Source: an uncultured Muribaculaceae bacterium
GTDB lineage: Bacteria > Bacteroidota > Bacteroidia > Bacteroidales > Muribaculaceae
NCBI GenBank assembly: GCA_910587425.1
Contig: CAJUKU010000011.1
Coordinates: forward strand, 4,501-68,500
Length of the DNA stretch: 64,000 bases
Direction of reading: 5' to 3'
Made by a program: the position numbers and the translations under genes. Shown here in pieces: positions 8,977 through 18,138 of this stretch; within the stretch, counting starts at the first letter, position 1, and each line of letters begins with the position of its first letter. The notes beneath the pieces are model-generated. The model had not been told where the DNA came from and did no database searches. It saw nothing but the letters and a program-made list of their open reading frames with translations.

Positions 8977-9077
8977 GGATGTAAATAAAGGTTCATAACA
9001 ATGTTCCTTTTATCCAATAACCCATATTTGCAAGTTATCGCCCAAAAAGTTATTGGTGTTATTTACATCCATTGTTA
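8977..9077 (+). promoter_or_regulatory. Potential structured leader of nadA
   Basis: Three inverted repeats are visible. 8977-8987 pairs with 9060-9070 (11 bp), and inside it 9014-9021 pairs with 9049-9056 (8 bp). A third pairing, 8995-9003 with 9069-9077 (9 bp), crosses the outer stem and so would be a pseudoknot or an alternative state. The arrangement lies 50-150 nt before the nadA start. A regulatory RNA is an inference; no known riboswitch class was recognised. Confidence 0.35.
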
Positions 9078-9129
9078 TTCTTCTTTCTGATTGATTTTTT
9101 TCAAAATTTTCAAATTTAAAAATAAAGAA

Positions 9130-10074
9130 ATGGCTGTTAAGAATGCAGCGGAGAAGGAACTCATAGATGAGATCCTGAAGCTCAAGAAAGAGCGTAATGC
9201 TGTCATCATGGCACATTATTACCAACCTGCCGAGATCCAGGACATAGCCGACCATATAGGTGATTCACTCGCGATGGCACGCATTGCCGCAACGTTGAGC
9301 GAACCGGTTGTGGTGGTGTGCGGCGTGCATTTCATGGCTGAGACTACAAAGATACTCTGTCCGGAGAAAACGGTTCTCGAGCCGGATCCCGAAGCGGGTT
9401 GCTCGCTTGCCGACAGCTGTCCTGCCGCAGAGTTCGAGGCTTTCATAAAGGCACACCCCGGGCATACGGTGATAAGTTATGTGAACACATCGGCAGCCGT
9501 AAAAGCCCTCACAGATATAGTGGTCACCTCCGGCAATGCCCTAAAGATAGTGAAAGCGCTGCCAGAGGATGAAAAGATAATATTCGGTCCTGACCGCAAC
9601 CTTGGATCATATATAAATAGCCTTACCGGGCGCGAGATGGTGCTGTGGGACGGTGCATGCCATGTGCATGAGCGCTTCTCGGTCGAGAAGGCAGCCGAAC
9701 TGAAACGTCAGCATCCCGGGGCGAAGATCCTGGTGCATCCGGAATGCACAGGTCCGATGCGTGCCATAGCCGATGTGACAGGCTCTACGGCAGTGCTGCT
9801 CGACTATGCCCGTGAGAGCGATGAGAAGGAGTTTATAGTGGCTACCGAGAGCGGCATTCTGCATCAGATGCGCCTCAGCTGTCCGGACAAGACATTCATC
9901 GCCGTGCCGCCACACGACTCCACATGCGGATGCAACGAGTGCTCGTTCATGAAGCTGAATACTCTCCGCAAGCTGCGCGACGCTCTGCGCGACATGTCGC
10001 CGCGCACGGAGGTTGATGCCGCCACAGCCCAACGCGCACGCCGCCCGATAGAGCGTATGCTCTCCATGTCATGA
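9130..10074 (+). CDS. nadA: Quinolinate synthase NadA
   Basis: A 314-residue [4Fe-4S] enzyme that condenses iminoaspartate with dihydroxyacetone phosphate to quinolinate in NAD biosynthesis. Three pseudo-symmetric domains are recognisable: MAHYYQPAEIQDIADHIGDS near the N-terminus, VVCGVHFMAETTKIL with ILCPEK in the first third, and the C-terminal STCGCNECSFMKLNTL. Cluster cysteines appear in each third. The length fits the short NadA type. The open frame extends upstream to 9091, but that part is Phe/Lys-rich leader; the ATG at 9130 (MAVKNAAEKEL) is preceded by an A-rich segment and is preferred. nadB and nadC are not adjacent, so this gene stands alone. Confidence 0.95.
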   Translation: MAVKNAAEKELIDEILKLKKERNAVIMAHYYQPAEIQDIADHIGDSLAMARIAATLSEPVVVVCGVHFMAETTKILCPEKTVLEPDPEAGCSLADSCPAAEFEAFIKAHPGHTVISYVNTSAAVKALTDIVVTSGNALKIVKALPEDEKIIFGPDRNLGSYINSLTGREMVLWDGACHVHERFSVEKAAELKRQHPGAKILVHPECTGPMRAIADVTGSTAVLLDYARESDEKEFIVATESGILHQMRLSCPDKTFIAVPPHDSTCGCNECSFMKLNTLRKLRDALRDMSPRTEVDAATAQRARRPIERMLSMS

Positions 10075-10118
10075 CATAATACAGCTAAAAACGAAAAAAT
10101 AGAAAAACAGAATATAAA

Positions 10119-12890
10119 ATGGAATACAATCACAAAGATATAGAATCACGCTGGCAGCAGTATTGGAAAGAAAACCATACATACCGCACGGAGATCGACA
10201 AGACACGTCCGAAATTCTACGTGCTCGATATGTTCCCCTATCCTTCGGGCGCAGGTCTGCACGTCGGTCATCCGTTAGGCTACATCGCTTCCGATATATA
10301 TTCGCGCTACAAGCGTCTGCAGGGCTTCAACGTGCTTCATCCCATGGGATATGATGCCTACGGACTTCCCGCTGAGCAGTATGCCATACAAACAGGTCAG
10401 CATCCCGAGGTGACGACTGTGAACAACATCAACCGCTACCGCTCGCAGCTTGACAAGATAGGATTCTGCTACGACTGGGATCGCGAGGTGCGCACCTGTT
10501 CGCCCGACTATTACAAATGGACACAGTGGGCGTTCATACAGATGTTCAATTCATACTACGACACTGAGGCTGACGCAGCACGTCCGATAGCCGATCTTGA
10601 GGCTCATTTCGCCGCCCACGGTACTGAAGGTATCCACGCGGCATGTGGCGAGGAGATGACATTCACCGCCGATGAGTGGAACGGTATGGATGCGAAGCGC
10701 CGGTCCGATGTGCTGATGAACTACCGTATAGCCTACCTTGGCAACACAATGGTCAACTGGTGTCCGAAACTCGGCACGGTGCTCGCCAACGATGAGGTGA
10801 GCGAGGGTGTGTCGATCCGTGGCGGCTATCCTGTGGAGCAGAAACTTATGTACCAGTGGTGTCTGCGCGTGTCGGCTTACGCCCAGCGTCTGCTCGACGG
10901 TCTTGACACTATAGACTGGACAGAATCGCTGAAGGAGACTCAGCGCAACTGGATAGGACGCTCCGAGGGTGCCGAGATGCGTTTCCCGATAGATGGCAGC
11001 GACGTGGTTCTGGAGATATTCACCACACGTGCCGACACGGTGTTCGGAGTGACATTCATGGTTCTTGCTCCTGAGAGCGAGTATGTCGATGCGGTGACTA
11101 CTCCTGAACAGCGCGCCGCAGTCGATGAATATAAGGAAAGTATCCGCCACAAGACCGAGCGTGAGCGCATGATCGATAAGAAAGTGACGGGTGTGTTTAC
11201 CGGTGCATACGCTGTAAATCCTCTCACAGGCAAGAAAATTCCGGTGTGGGTGAGCGACTATGTGCTTGCAGGATACGGCACGGGAGCCATCATGGCTGTG
11301 CCTGCACACGACAGCCGCGACTACGCTTTTGCACGCAAGTTCGATCTTCCCATAATTCCGCTCATTGAGGGTGCCGACGTGAGCGAGCAGAGCTTCGATG
11401 CAAAGAGCGGCAAGATGATCAACAGCTGCGGCGAGGGTCTTTGTCTCGACGGTATGGAGGTGAAGGATGCTATCGCTGCTACCAAAAAATTCATAGCTGA
11501 GAAAGGTATCGGCAAGGTCAAGGTCAACTACCGTCTGCGCGATGCCATATTCAGCCGTCAGCGCTACTGGGGCGAGCCGTTCCCGGTATATTATAAGGAC
11601 GGCATACCACACATGATGGATGAGAGCTGCCTGCCGCTGCTTCTGCCGGAAGTGGATAAATTCCTTCCCACAGAGACAGGTGAGCCGCCTCTCGGACGCG
11701 CTAAAAACTGGAATACTCCTGAAGGTTATCCCATAGAGCTGTGCACCATGCCCGGATTTGCAGGATCGTCGGCATACTATCTGCGCTACATGGATCCGAA
11801 GAACAATGACCGTCTGGTATCGGAGGAAGCCGACAGCTACTGGCGCAACGTAGACCTCTATATAGGTGGTACGGAGCATGCCACAGGCCACCTGATCTAT
11901 TCCCGCTTCTGGAACAAGTTCCTCTATGATCTCGGCATCGTGTGCGAGGCTGAGCCTTTCCGCAAGCTCGTGAACCAGGGCATGATCCAGGGCAGGAGCA
12001 ACTTTGTGTACCGCATAAAGGATACCAACACATTCGTAAGCGCCGGACTTAAAGGAAACTACGATGTAACACCGATACATGTGGATGTCAACATAGTAAG
12101 CAACGACCTGCTCGATCTTGACCGCTTCCGCGCATGGCGCCCTGAGTTTGCCGATGCCGAGTTCATCCTTGAGGACGGACGCTATGTGTGCGGCTACGCC
12201 GTGGAGAAGATGTCGAAATCGATGTTCAACGTGGTTAATCCCGATGATATCGTTGAGCGCTACGGTGCCGACACGCTTCGTCTCTACGAGATGTTCCTCG
12301 GTCCGCTGGAGCAGAGCAAACCGTGGGATACAAACGGTATTGACGGTGTGAACCGCTTTATCCGCAAGTTGTGGAACCTCTTCTACCGTGGTGACGAACT
12401 TCTCCTTACCGACGGCGAGCCTACACGCGACGAGCTTAAATCGATCCACAAGCTTATAAAGAAAGTGACAGCCGATATTGAGGCATTCTCGTTCAACACT
12501 TCGGTAGCGGCATTCATGATATGCGTCAATGAGCTTACACAGCTCAAATGCCACAACAGGCAGGTTCTCTCGCAGCTTGTTGTGCTGCTGGCTCCGTTTG
12601 CACCGCACGTGAGTGAGGAGCTTTGGCATGTGCTGGGCAACGACAGCACCGTTTGCGATGCCGCATGGCCTGTGCACGACGAGCAGTGGCTCCGTGAGGA
12701 TTCGGTGACATACGCTGTGTCGTTCAACGGAAAGGCACGCTTCAATATCGAGGTGCCCGCCGATATGCCATCCGATCAGGTACAGGCTACAGCCCTTGCC
12801 GCACCCGGAGCAGCGAAATGGATCGAGGGTAAGGAGATAGTGAAGGTTATTGTAGTTCCCCGCAAGATTGTCAACATTGTGGTGAAGTGA
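10119..12890 (+). CDS. leuS: Leucyl-tRNA synthetase
   Basis: A 923-residue class I aminoacyl-tRNA synthetase. The HIGH motif appears as HVGHP at residues 48-52 and KMSKS at 697-701. A CP1 editing domain lies between, with the conserved GTGAIMAVPAHDSRD segment, and WCPKLGTVLANDEV precedes it. The C-terminus is the usual anticodon-binding region ending in a small IVVPRKIVNIVVK domain. It charges tRNA-Leu in the cytoplasm. It lies 44 bp after nadA, and its stop overlaps the next start by one base. Confidence 0.98.
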   Translation: MEYNHKDIESRWQQYWKENHTYRTEIDKTRPKFYVLDMFPYPSGAGLHVGHPLGYIASDIYSRYKRLQGFNVLHPMGYDAYGLPAEQYAIQTGQHPEVTTVNNINRYRSQLDKIGFCYDWDREVRTCSPDYYKWTQWAFIQMFNSYYDTEADAARPIADLEAHFAAHGTEGIHAACGEEMTFTADEWNGMDAKRRSDVLMNYRIAYLGNTMVNWCPKLGTVLANDEVSEGVSIRGGYPVEQKLMYQWCLRVSAYAQRLLDGLDTIDWTESLKETQRNWIGRSEGAEMRFPIDGSDVVLEIFTTRADTVFGVTFMVLAPESEYVDAVTTPEQRAAVDEYKESIRHKTERERMIDKKVTGVFTGAYAVNPLTGKKIPVWVSDYVLAGYGTGAIMAVPAHDSRDYAFARKFDLPIIPLIEGADVSEQSFDAKSGKMINSCGEGLCLDGMEVKDAIAATKKFIAEKGIGKVKVNYRLRDAIFSRQRYWGEPFPVYYKDGIPHMMDESCLPLLLPEVDKFLPTETGEPPLGRAKNWNTPEGYPIELCTMPGFAGSSAYYLRYMDPKNNDRLVSEEADSYWRNVDLYIGGTEHATGHLIYSRFWNKFLYDLGIVCEAEPFRKLVNQGMIQGRSNFVYRIKDTNTFVSAGLKGNYDVTPIHVDVNIVSNDLLDLDRFRAWRPEFADAEFILEDGRYVCGYAVEKMSKSMFNVVNPDDIVERYGADTLRLYEMFLGPLEQSKPWDTNGIDGVNRFIRKLWNLFYRGDELLLTDGEPTRDELKSIHKLIKKVTADIEAFSFNTSVAAFMICVNELTQLKCHNRQVLSQLVVLLAPFAPHVSEELWHVLGNDSTVCDAAWPVHDEQWLREDSVTYAVSFNGKARFNIEVPADMPSDQVQATALAAPGAAKWIEGKEIVKVIVVPRKIVNIVVK

Positions 12891-13558
12891 TGAGCTACAT
12901 CCCCGAACTGTACGATTTTCTCGGTCAGCTTGCCCTGAACAACAACCGTCCATGGTTTGCCGCCCATCGTGCGGAGTATGACCGTCTGCGTGAGCTTTGG
13001 CTTGCCGACCTTGACAGACTCATAGCTGAAATGTGCCGCTGGTGCCCTCAATTGGCGCACCAGACGGCGCGTTCTGCTGTCTACCGCATATATCGTGATA
13101 CACGTTTCTCACCCGACAAGACACCGTTCAAGACGTATTTCTCGGCAGCCATAAGTCCGTATGGCAGAAAGAGTGATCATGCGGGCTTCTATATCCAGAT
13201 AGGTGTGGATCAGCGCCAGTCGGGACTTTACGGCGGTCTATGGTGTCCGCAGGCTCCCGTGCTCGCCAAACTGCGACATGCCATAGTCGACAATATAGAG
13301 GAATTTACCGCCATAACCGATGCTCCCGAACTTGAACGCGAATTTCCCGGCTGGCTCGGCGACAAGCTGAAGACCATTCCGAAAGGTTGGGAAAAGGATC
13401 ATCCGCAGGCGGAATTCCTGCGACTTAAGGAGTATGGGCGTTTCCATCCATGTACGCCCGAATTCTTCGCCGATCCCGACTGGTATATTCATGCCTCCGA
13501 ACTTTTCCGCATCCTCGCCCCCCTTGTCGACTTCCTTAACTACTCCATCGACGAGTAG
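12890..13558 (+). CDS. DUF2461 family protein
   Basis: A 222-residue protein matching the DUF2461/TIGR02453 family: the N-terminal LYDFLGQLALNNNRPWFAAHRAEYD is the family hallmark, followed by YRDTRFSPDKTPFKTYFSA and the GLYGGLWCPQAPVLAKLR core. The biochemical role is unknown. The ATG at 12890 shares its A with the leuS stop codon, indicating translational coupling; a GTG three bases upstream is also in frame but less likely. Proteins of this family are widespread in Bacteroidetes and Actinobacteria. Confidence 0.88.
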   Translation: MSYIPELYDFLGQLALNNNRPWFAAHRAEYDRLRELWLADLDRLIAEMCRWCPQLAHQTARSAVYRIYRDTRFSPDKTPFKTYFSAAISPYGRKSDHAGFYIQIGVDQRQSGLYGGLWCPQAPVLAKLRHAIVDNIEEFTAITDAPELEREFPGWLGDKLKTIPKGWEKDHPQAEFLRLKEYGRFHPCTPEFFADPDWYIHASELFRILAPLVDFLNYSIDE

Positions 13559-13624
13559 AAAATGATCATATTGACACATGCCATTGCAAACAGAATGGTA
13601 ATGTAGTTTAAATATGTTAAAGTC

Positions 13625-13656
13625 TTGACAAAGGGGTTGTGAAAGTTGTAATTTTG
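13625..13656 (+). promoter_or_regulatory. Promoter of the ftsX-led housekeeping run
   Basis: TTG at 13625-13627 and TAATTTTG at 13649-13656, 21 bp apart, fit the Bacteroidetes consensus. The predicted transcription start falls within a few bases of the ftsX ATG at 13663, so the mRNA could be leaderless. Confidence 0.65.
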
Positions 13657-13662
13657 CAGCCT

Positions 13663-14538
13663 ATGAGCAAAAAGAGCCACCATAGCCTTCCGCTTCTGAG
13701 CACTCATGCCACAGCCGTGGTGAGTGTGGCGCTGGTGCTGATAATTCTCGGAATAGTAGGGCTGCTTGGCATAGCCGCCCACCGTGTGAGCACTGACATT
13801 CGCCAGCAGGTGGGGTTTGTGGTGATGCTTGCCGATGATATAACTCCGGCACAGACAGAGCATCTGAAATCGACACTCGGAAAGGCTGATTATACTGCAC
13901 GGCTGACATATTCGTCGGCCGACGACGTCATGCGCCGCTGGCAGCAGATGGGCGATGGCGGGGATGACACCGAGCTTCTGGGCATAAATCCTTTTGCCGC
14001 CGAGATAGAGATAGGCGTCACGTCGGAATATGCCGACCCGGAGCTACTGCAGAAAGTTGTTACTGAGGTTGAACGCATGCCCGGAGTGGCTGAGGTGAGC
14101 CTTCATGCCGATATGGTGCGTTCCATAAATGCCACTATGCGTTCGCTGGCTCTGGTGCTGGTGATAGTGGCTGCGGCACTTTTGCTGATCTCGTTTGTGC
14201 TGATCAACAATACCGTGCGTCTCACTGTCTATGCACGCCGATTCACCATCCACACCATGAAGCTTGTCGGTGCAAAAGCGGGATTCATACGCCGTCCGTT
14301 CATAATCTCAAGCATAATCAATGGAATAATAGCTGGGCTGATAGCGCTTATGGCGCTGTCGGGCGTGCTTTTCTATGTATCGCGTGTGGATGAGCAGATA
14401 CTTGGTCTGCTGACATGGCAGAGCGCCGCAATGGTAATGGCATGTGTGTTTGTTGCCGGAATAGTGATATGTGCGGCGTCGGCATGGCTTGCCTCCAACA
14501 AATATCTCCGGCTCGGCTACGACAAGATGTTTGCCTGA
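13663..14538 (+). CDS. ftsX: Cell division permease-like protein FtsX
   Basis: A 291-residue membrane protein with the FtsX layout: a short cytoplasmic N-terminus, TM1 at about residues 15-37, an extracytoplasmic domain (about 40-160), and three further TM segments (about 163-185, 213-238, 255-280). The FtsX hallmark segment MKLVGAKAGFIRRPFIISS lies between TM2 and TM3. With the ATPase FtsE it forms an ABC-type complex that activates septal murein hydrolases; an EnvC-like activator is encoded at 37.2 kb. ftsE is not adjacent. A GTG at 13639 is in frame upstream, but the promoter -7 box lies after it, so the ATG at 13663 is chosen. Confidence 0.92.
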   Translation: MSKKSHHSLPLLSTHATAVVSVALVLIILGIVGLLGIAAHRVSTDIRQQVGFVVMLADDITPAQTEHLKSTLGKADYTARLTYSSADDVMRRWQQMGDGGDDTELLGINPFAAEIEIGVTSEYADPELLQKVVTEVERMPGVAEVSLHADMVRSINATMRSLALVLVIVAAALLLISFVLINNTVRLTVYARRFTIHTMKLVGAKAGFIRRPFIISSIINGIIAGLIALMALSGVLFYVSRVDEQILGLLTWQSAAMVMACVFVAGIVICAASAWLASNKYLRLGYDKMFA

Positions 14539-14580
14539 CGCCTGAGAGTTAATCAATTCAGAAAGTAAATTCCAACCGAA

Positions 14581-14865
14581 ATGGATAATAAACAACAGTC
14601 TGCCGATATGGAACGCGAGAACCGCTCGCAGTTTCCGTTGGTGCGCATGAATTTCCTGCTGATGTGTGTAGCAGGAATAATGATAGTAGGAGGTTTCCTG
14701 CTGATGACCGGTGCACCCTCGACCGAAACAGAATTCAATCCCGATGTATTTTCAACCCGCCGCATTGTGGTGGGTCCGACAATAGCTTTTCTCGGCTTCC
14801 TCTTCATGGGCTTCGCCATAATGTGGGGTGGCAGAAAGAAACGTAAAACCGAAAGCGAAGGATAA
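14581..14865 (+). CDS. DUF3098 small membrane protein
   Basis: A 94-residue protein with a charged N-terminus, two predicted TM helices (about residues 24-44 and 62-82) and a basic C-terminal tail. The segments NFLLMCVAGIMIVGGFLLM and STRRIVVGPTIAFLGF resemble DUF3098, a Bacteroidetes family typically found between ftsX and uppP, exactly as here. Its last base overlaps the uppP start codon. The function is unknown; the position suggests a cell-envelope or division role. Confidence 0.85.
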   Translation: MDNKQQSADMERENRSQFPLVRMNFLLMCVAGIMIVGGFLLMTGAPSTETEFNPDVFSTRRIVVGPTIAFLGFLFMGFAIMWGGRKKRKTESEG

Positions 14866-15704
14866 TGGATTGGCTTGACGCACTCATACTCGGCATAGTC
14901 CAGGGGCTTGCCGAATATCTTCCGATAAGTTCAAGCGGACATCTGGAGATATGCCGTGAGATACTTGGATTGAAACTTGCCGGCGCCGAGGCTCTGGAAT
15001 TTGACGCCGCGCTTCATGTAGCTACAGTGCTCAGCACTCTCGTGGTGCTCTGGCGTGAGTTTGTGCCGCTATGCACCTCATTCTTCACAATGCGCCGTGA
15101 CGAGCGTACGGTCTACGTTTGGAAGATACTTCTCTCATGTGTCCCCGTAGCGATAATAGGACTTGCATTCAAACCTGTCGTGGAGAGTTTCTTCGGTAGT
15201 GGACTGACGATTGTCGGTACATGTCTTATCATCACTGCCGGGCTCCTTGCCTTTGCAAGCTACCGCCGCCGTGCCGGTGATGTTGATACCGCACCTAAGG
15301 ATCCGGATGATCCCGAAGGATACCGCTCGATCACCTGGTTCACGGCACTTGCAATGGGTGTTGCACAGGCTATAGCGATACTTCCCGGACTCAGCCGCTC
15401 AGGTACTACGATAGCTACCGGACTTACGCTTGGCGGACGCCCGGCGCAGGTGGCTAAGTTCTCGTTTTTCATGGTAGTTATCCCCATACTCGGCGAGGCG
15501 ATCCTCAGCATCATGGATATGGCTGAGGGTACATCGGCAATGGCTACAGGCGTAGGCATAGTTCCTCTTGCCATAGGATTCGTGGCTGCGTTCCTTGTAG
15601 GATGTGCCGCATGCCGGTGGATGATCGACATAGTGAAGCGCGGCAAGCTGCAGTGGTTTGCGGTCTATTGTGTTGTTGTCGGACTTATATGCCTGATATG
15701 GTGA
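14865..15704 (+). CDS. uppP: Undecaprenyl-diphosphatase UppP/BacA
   Basis: A 279-residue polytopic membrane enzyme that dephosphorylates undecaprenyl diphosphate to recycle the lipid carrier for peptidoglycan and surface polysaccharides. Family motifs are clear: GIVQGLAEYLPISSSGHLEI at the N-terminus (catalytic Glu and Ser-rich loop) and LPGLSRSGTTIATGL in the second half. It starts on the last base of the DUF3098 gene and ends six bases before the truB start, so expression is coupled. Confidence 0.96.
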   Translation: MDWLDALILGIVQGLAEYLPISSSGHLEICREILGLKLAGAEALEFDAALHVATVLSTLVVLWREFVPLCTSFFTMRRDERTVYVWKILLSCVPVAIIGLAFKPVVESFFGSGLTIVGTCLIITAGLLAFASYRRRAGDVDTAPKDPDDPEGYRSITWFTALAMGVAQAIAILPGLSRSGTTIATGLTLGGRPAQVAKFSFFMVVIPILGEAILSIMDMAEGTSAMATGVGIVPLAIGFVAAFLVGCAACRWMIDIVKRGKLQWFAVYCVVVGLICLIW

Positions 15705-15709
15705 GATCC

Positions 15710-16453
15710 ATGAACTTTCTGGAAGGGGAGACGTTGTACGTTGACAAGCCGTTGGGCTGGACCTCGTTTGATGTCGTCAAGCGTATACGTAGCATACTCC
15801 TCCGCCGCATGTACCTAAAGAAGATGAAAGTGGGTCACGCCGGCACGCTCGATCCTCTGGCAACCGGAGTGATGGTGGTGGTGACAGGCAAGTCTACCAA
15901 ACTCATCGACTCACTGCAGGCGGGTGTGAAGGAATACATTGCCACGATAGCCCTCGGGGCTACAACCCCGTCGTTCGACCTGGAGACCGAGATCGACGCC
16001 ACATACCCTACGGAGCATATCACCCGTGAGGCTGTGGAGGAAGCGCTCGCCAGATTCCACGGACGCATCGAGCAGGTGCCACCGAAGTTCTCGGCTTGCA
16101 AGGTTGACGGACACCGTGCATACCGCATGGCTCGCAAGGGTCATGATGTCGAGCTAAAACCGAAGGTGCTCGTCATAGACGAGATAGAGCTGCTGAGCTT
16201 TGAGCCGACGCAGATAGTCGTGCGTGTGGTGTGCGGCAAAGGAACATATATCCGCGCTCTTGCCCGCGACATCGGCGAAGCACTTGGTTCAGGCGCACAC
16301 CTGACGGCACTCCGCCGCACGCGTGTGGGAGACGCCGTCATCGACCGGTGCATGACTATCGACGATATCACATCTTTTCTCGCCGAGGTGGAGATAGAGA
16401 TGCCCGAGGAGCTCCCCGGAGGAACTAAACTAAAAGAAGAAACGAATAGCTAA
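15710..16453 (+). CDS. truB: tRNA pseudouridine(55) synthase TruB
   Basis: A 247-residue pseudouridine synthase acting on U55 of the tRNA T-loop. The catalytic motif GHAGTLDPLATGVMVV, with its Asp, lies at about residues 38-53, and KFSACKVDGHRAYRMARKG and GTYIRALARDIGEALG follow as usual. The open frame extends upstream into uppP, but the family starts at MNFLEGETLYVDKPLGW, so the ATG at 15710 is chosen; an ATG at 15698 would add four residues. queA follows after 12 bp. Confidence 0.95.
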   Translation: MNFLEGETLYVDKPLGWTSFDVVKRIRSILLRRMYLKKMKVGHAGTLDPLATGVMVVVTGKSTKLIDSLQAGVKEYIATIALGATTPSFDLETEIDATYPTEHITREAVEEALARFHGRIEQVPPKFSACKVDGHRAYRMARKGHDVELKPKVLVIDEIELLSFEPTQIVVRVVCGKGTYIRALARDIGEALGSGAHLTALRRTRVGDAVIDRCMTIDDITSFLAEVEIEMPEELPGGTKLKEETNS

Positions 16454-16465
16454 GACTGACACGAT

Positions 16466-17515
16466 ATGAAACTATCACAATTCAAATTCAAGTTGCCCGA
16501 AGAACTGCTTGCCGACCGCCCGGTGCAGAACCGTGACGAATCGCGCATGATGGTGCTCAACCGCGCCACTGGTGAGATAGAGCACCGTATATTCAAGGAT
16601 ATAATCAATTATTTCGGCGATGGTGACATATTCGTGTTCAACGATACGAAGGTTTTTCCCGCGCGTCTCTACGGCAATAAGGAGAAGACCGGCGCACGCA
16701 TCGAGGTGTTCCTGCTCCGCGAGCTGAACGCCGACAACAAGCTCTGGGATGTGCTCGTGGAACCGGCACGCAAGATACGTATCGGCAACAAGCTCTACTT
16801 CGGTGAGGATGAGTCGATGGTAGCCGAGGTGATAGACAACACCACCTCCCGCGGACGCACGCTCCGTTTTCTCTACGACGGTCCCCACGATGAGTTCAAG
16901 GCAGCCCTCTTCAAGATGGGCATGACTCCGCTCCCTGAATATATCAAGCGCGAGCCGGAGCCTGACGACGCCGAGCGTTACCAGACAATCTTTGCCGACA
17001 AGGAGGGAGCGGTCATGGCTCCCGCAGCAGGTCTGCACTTCAGCCGCGAGCTGTTGAAACGTCTGGAGATCAAAGGTGTTCATCAGGCATTCATGACCGT
17101 TCACAGTGGTCTTGGCAATTTCCGCGAGATCGATGTCGAGGATCTGACCAAACATCGCATGGACTCCGAGCAGATGGAGATCACGCAGGCTCTTGTCGAC
17201 ATGGTGAATGGTGTGAAAGACCGCGAGCACCGCGTATGTGCCGTCGGAACCTCCGTGCTGCGCGGCATAGCGAGCGCCGTGAGCATGGGCGGACACATGA
17301 AGACGTTCTCCGGATGGTCCAACAAATTCATCTTTCCCCCCTACGATTTCACTGTCACCGACGCTCTGGTCACCAATTTCCACCTTCCTTACTCCGTGAT
17401 GCTGATGATGACTGCCGCTTTCGGTGGCTACGATCTCGTCATGAAGGCTTACGATGAGGCTATAAAGGAGAAATACCGTTTCGGAGCCTACGGCGACGCA
17501 ATGCTCATAGTCTGA
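16466..17515 (+). CDS. queA: S-adenosylmethionine:tRNA ribosyltransferase-isomerase QueA
   Basis: A 349-residue enzyme that adds the epoxycyclopentane moiety from S-adenosylmethionine to preQ1-tRNA in queuosine synthesis. Typical segments are FVFNDTKVFPARLYG, APAAGLHFSRELL, TVHSGLGNFREI and VTNFHLPYSVMLMMTAAFGG. The length and start (MKLSQFKFKLPEELLADRP) match the family. It sits between truB and a YigZ-like gene in a run rich in tRNA-modifying enzymes (trmD, truB, queA and tadA all lie in this window). Confidence 0.97.
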   Translation: MKLSQFKFKLPEELLADRPVQNRDESRMMVLNRATGEIEHRIFKDIINYFGDGDIFVFNDTKVFPARLYGNKEKTGARIEVFLLRELNADNKLWDVLVEPARKIRIGNKLYFGEDESMVAEVIDNTTSRGRTLRFLYDGPHDEFKAALFKMGMTPLPEYIKREPEPDDAERYQTIFADKEGAVMAPAAGLHFSRELLKRLEIKGVHQAFMTVHSGLGNFREIDVEDLTKHRMDSEQMEITQALVDMVNGVKDREHRVCAVGTSVLRGIASAVSMGGHMKTFSGWSNKFIFPPYDFTVTDALVTNFHLPYSVMLMMTAAFGGYDLVMKAYDEAIKEKYRFGAYGDAMLIV

Positions 17516-17540
17516 AAGCCATAAATTATCAGGATAGCGA

Positions 17541-18134
17541 ATGGGAAGCCAGTACACGACCATAGCCGCGCCATCCGAAGGGGTGTACCGCGAGAAAATG
17601 AGCCGTTTCCTGGCTTTCGCTTTTCCGGTCTCAACCGCCGATGAGGCAAAGGCTACGGTGAAGCGCATGGCTAACGAGTATCACGACGCGCGCCATGTCT
17701 GCTGGGGGTATATCCTCGGTGCCGACGGAAACGAATATCTGAGTTCTGACAACGGCGAGCCGTCGGGCACCGCCGGACGCCCCATACTCGGTGCCATACG
17801 CTCGGCAGGGCTGACGAATCTTCTGGTAGTAGTGGTGCGGTACTTCGGCGGAATAAAACTCGGCACCTCCGGACTCATCGTTGCCTATAAGGAGGCTGCA
17901 CGCCTGGCGCTCGAAGCCGCGGAGAAGATCACGGCGCACGAGATGGCCCAGCTGTCGTTCACATTCCCCTATCAGTCGGTAAATCCTGTGATGCAGCTGT
18001 TGAAATCATCCGTGGGGCGAATAGTATCGCAGACGTTTGACAACACCTGCTCCATAACCTTGACGATTCCCGCCGATGCGCTCGATGAGCTGCAAGGGCG
18101 GCTCCTTGCTGTCGACGGACTCACATTATCCTGA
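17541..18134 (+). CDS. YigZ/IMPACT family protein
   Basis: A 197-residue protein whose N-terminal 120 residues match the UPF0029/IMPACT domain: FPVSTADEAKATVKRM, DARHVCWGYILG, DNGEPSGTAGRPILGAI and VVVVRYFGGIKLGTSGLIVAYKEA. A C-terminal DUF1949-like ferredoxin fold follows. YigZ family proteins are conserved, with a proposed link to translation or peptidase function, but the biochemical role is unsettled. It lies 25 bp after queA and 4 bp before rnz. Confidence 0.92.
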   Translation: MGSQYTTIAAPSEGVYREKMSRFLAFAFPVSTADEAKATVKRMANEYHDARHVCWGYILGADGNEYLSSDNGEPSGTAGRPILGAIRSAGLTNLLVVVVRYFGGIKLGTSGLIVAYKEAARLALEAAEKITAHEMAQLSFTFPYQSVNPVMQLLKSSVGRIVSQTFDNTCSITLTIPADALDELQGRLLAVDGLTLS

Positions 18135-18138
18135 ACTG

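Noticed and set aside
10551..12953. An 800-codon open frame on the minus strand opposite leuS
   Set aside because: It lies wholly antisense to a clear leucyl-tRNA synthetase with intact motifs, has no recognisable domain, and is rich in Cys/His as expected of a shadow frame in GC-biased DNA.
13559..13662. Possible small gene between the DUF2461 gene and ftsX
   Set aside because: No frame of useful length with a start; the stretch is explained as a promoter region.
16475..17668. A 397-codon minus-strand frame opposite queA
   Set aside because: It is fully antisense to queA and carries no domain; same explanation as the other long shadow frames.
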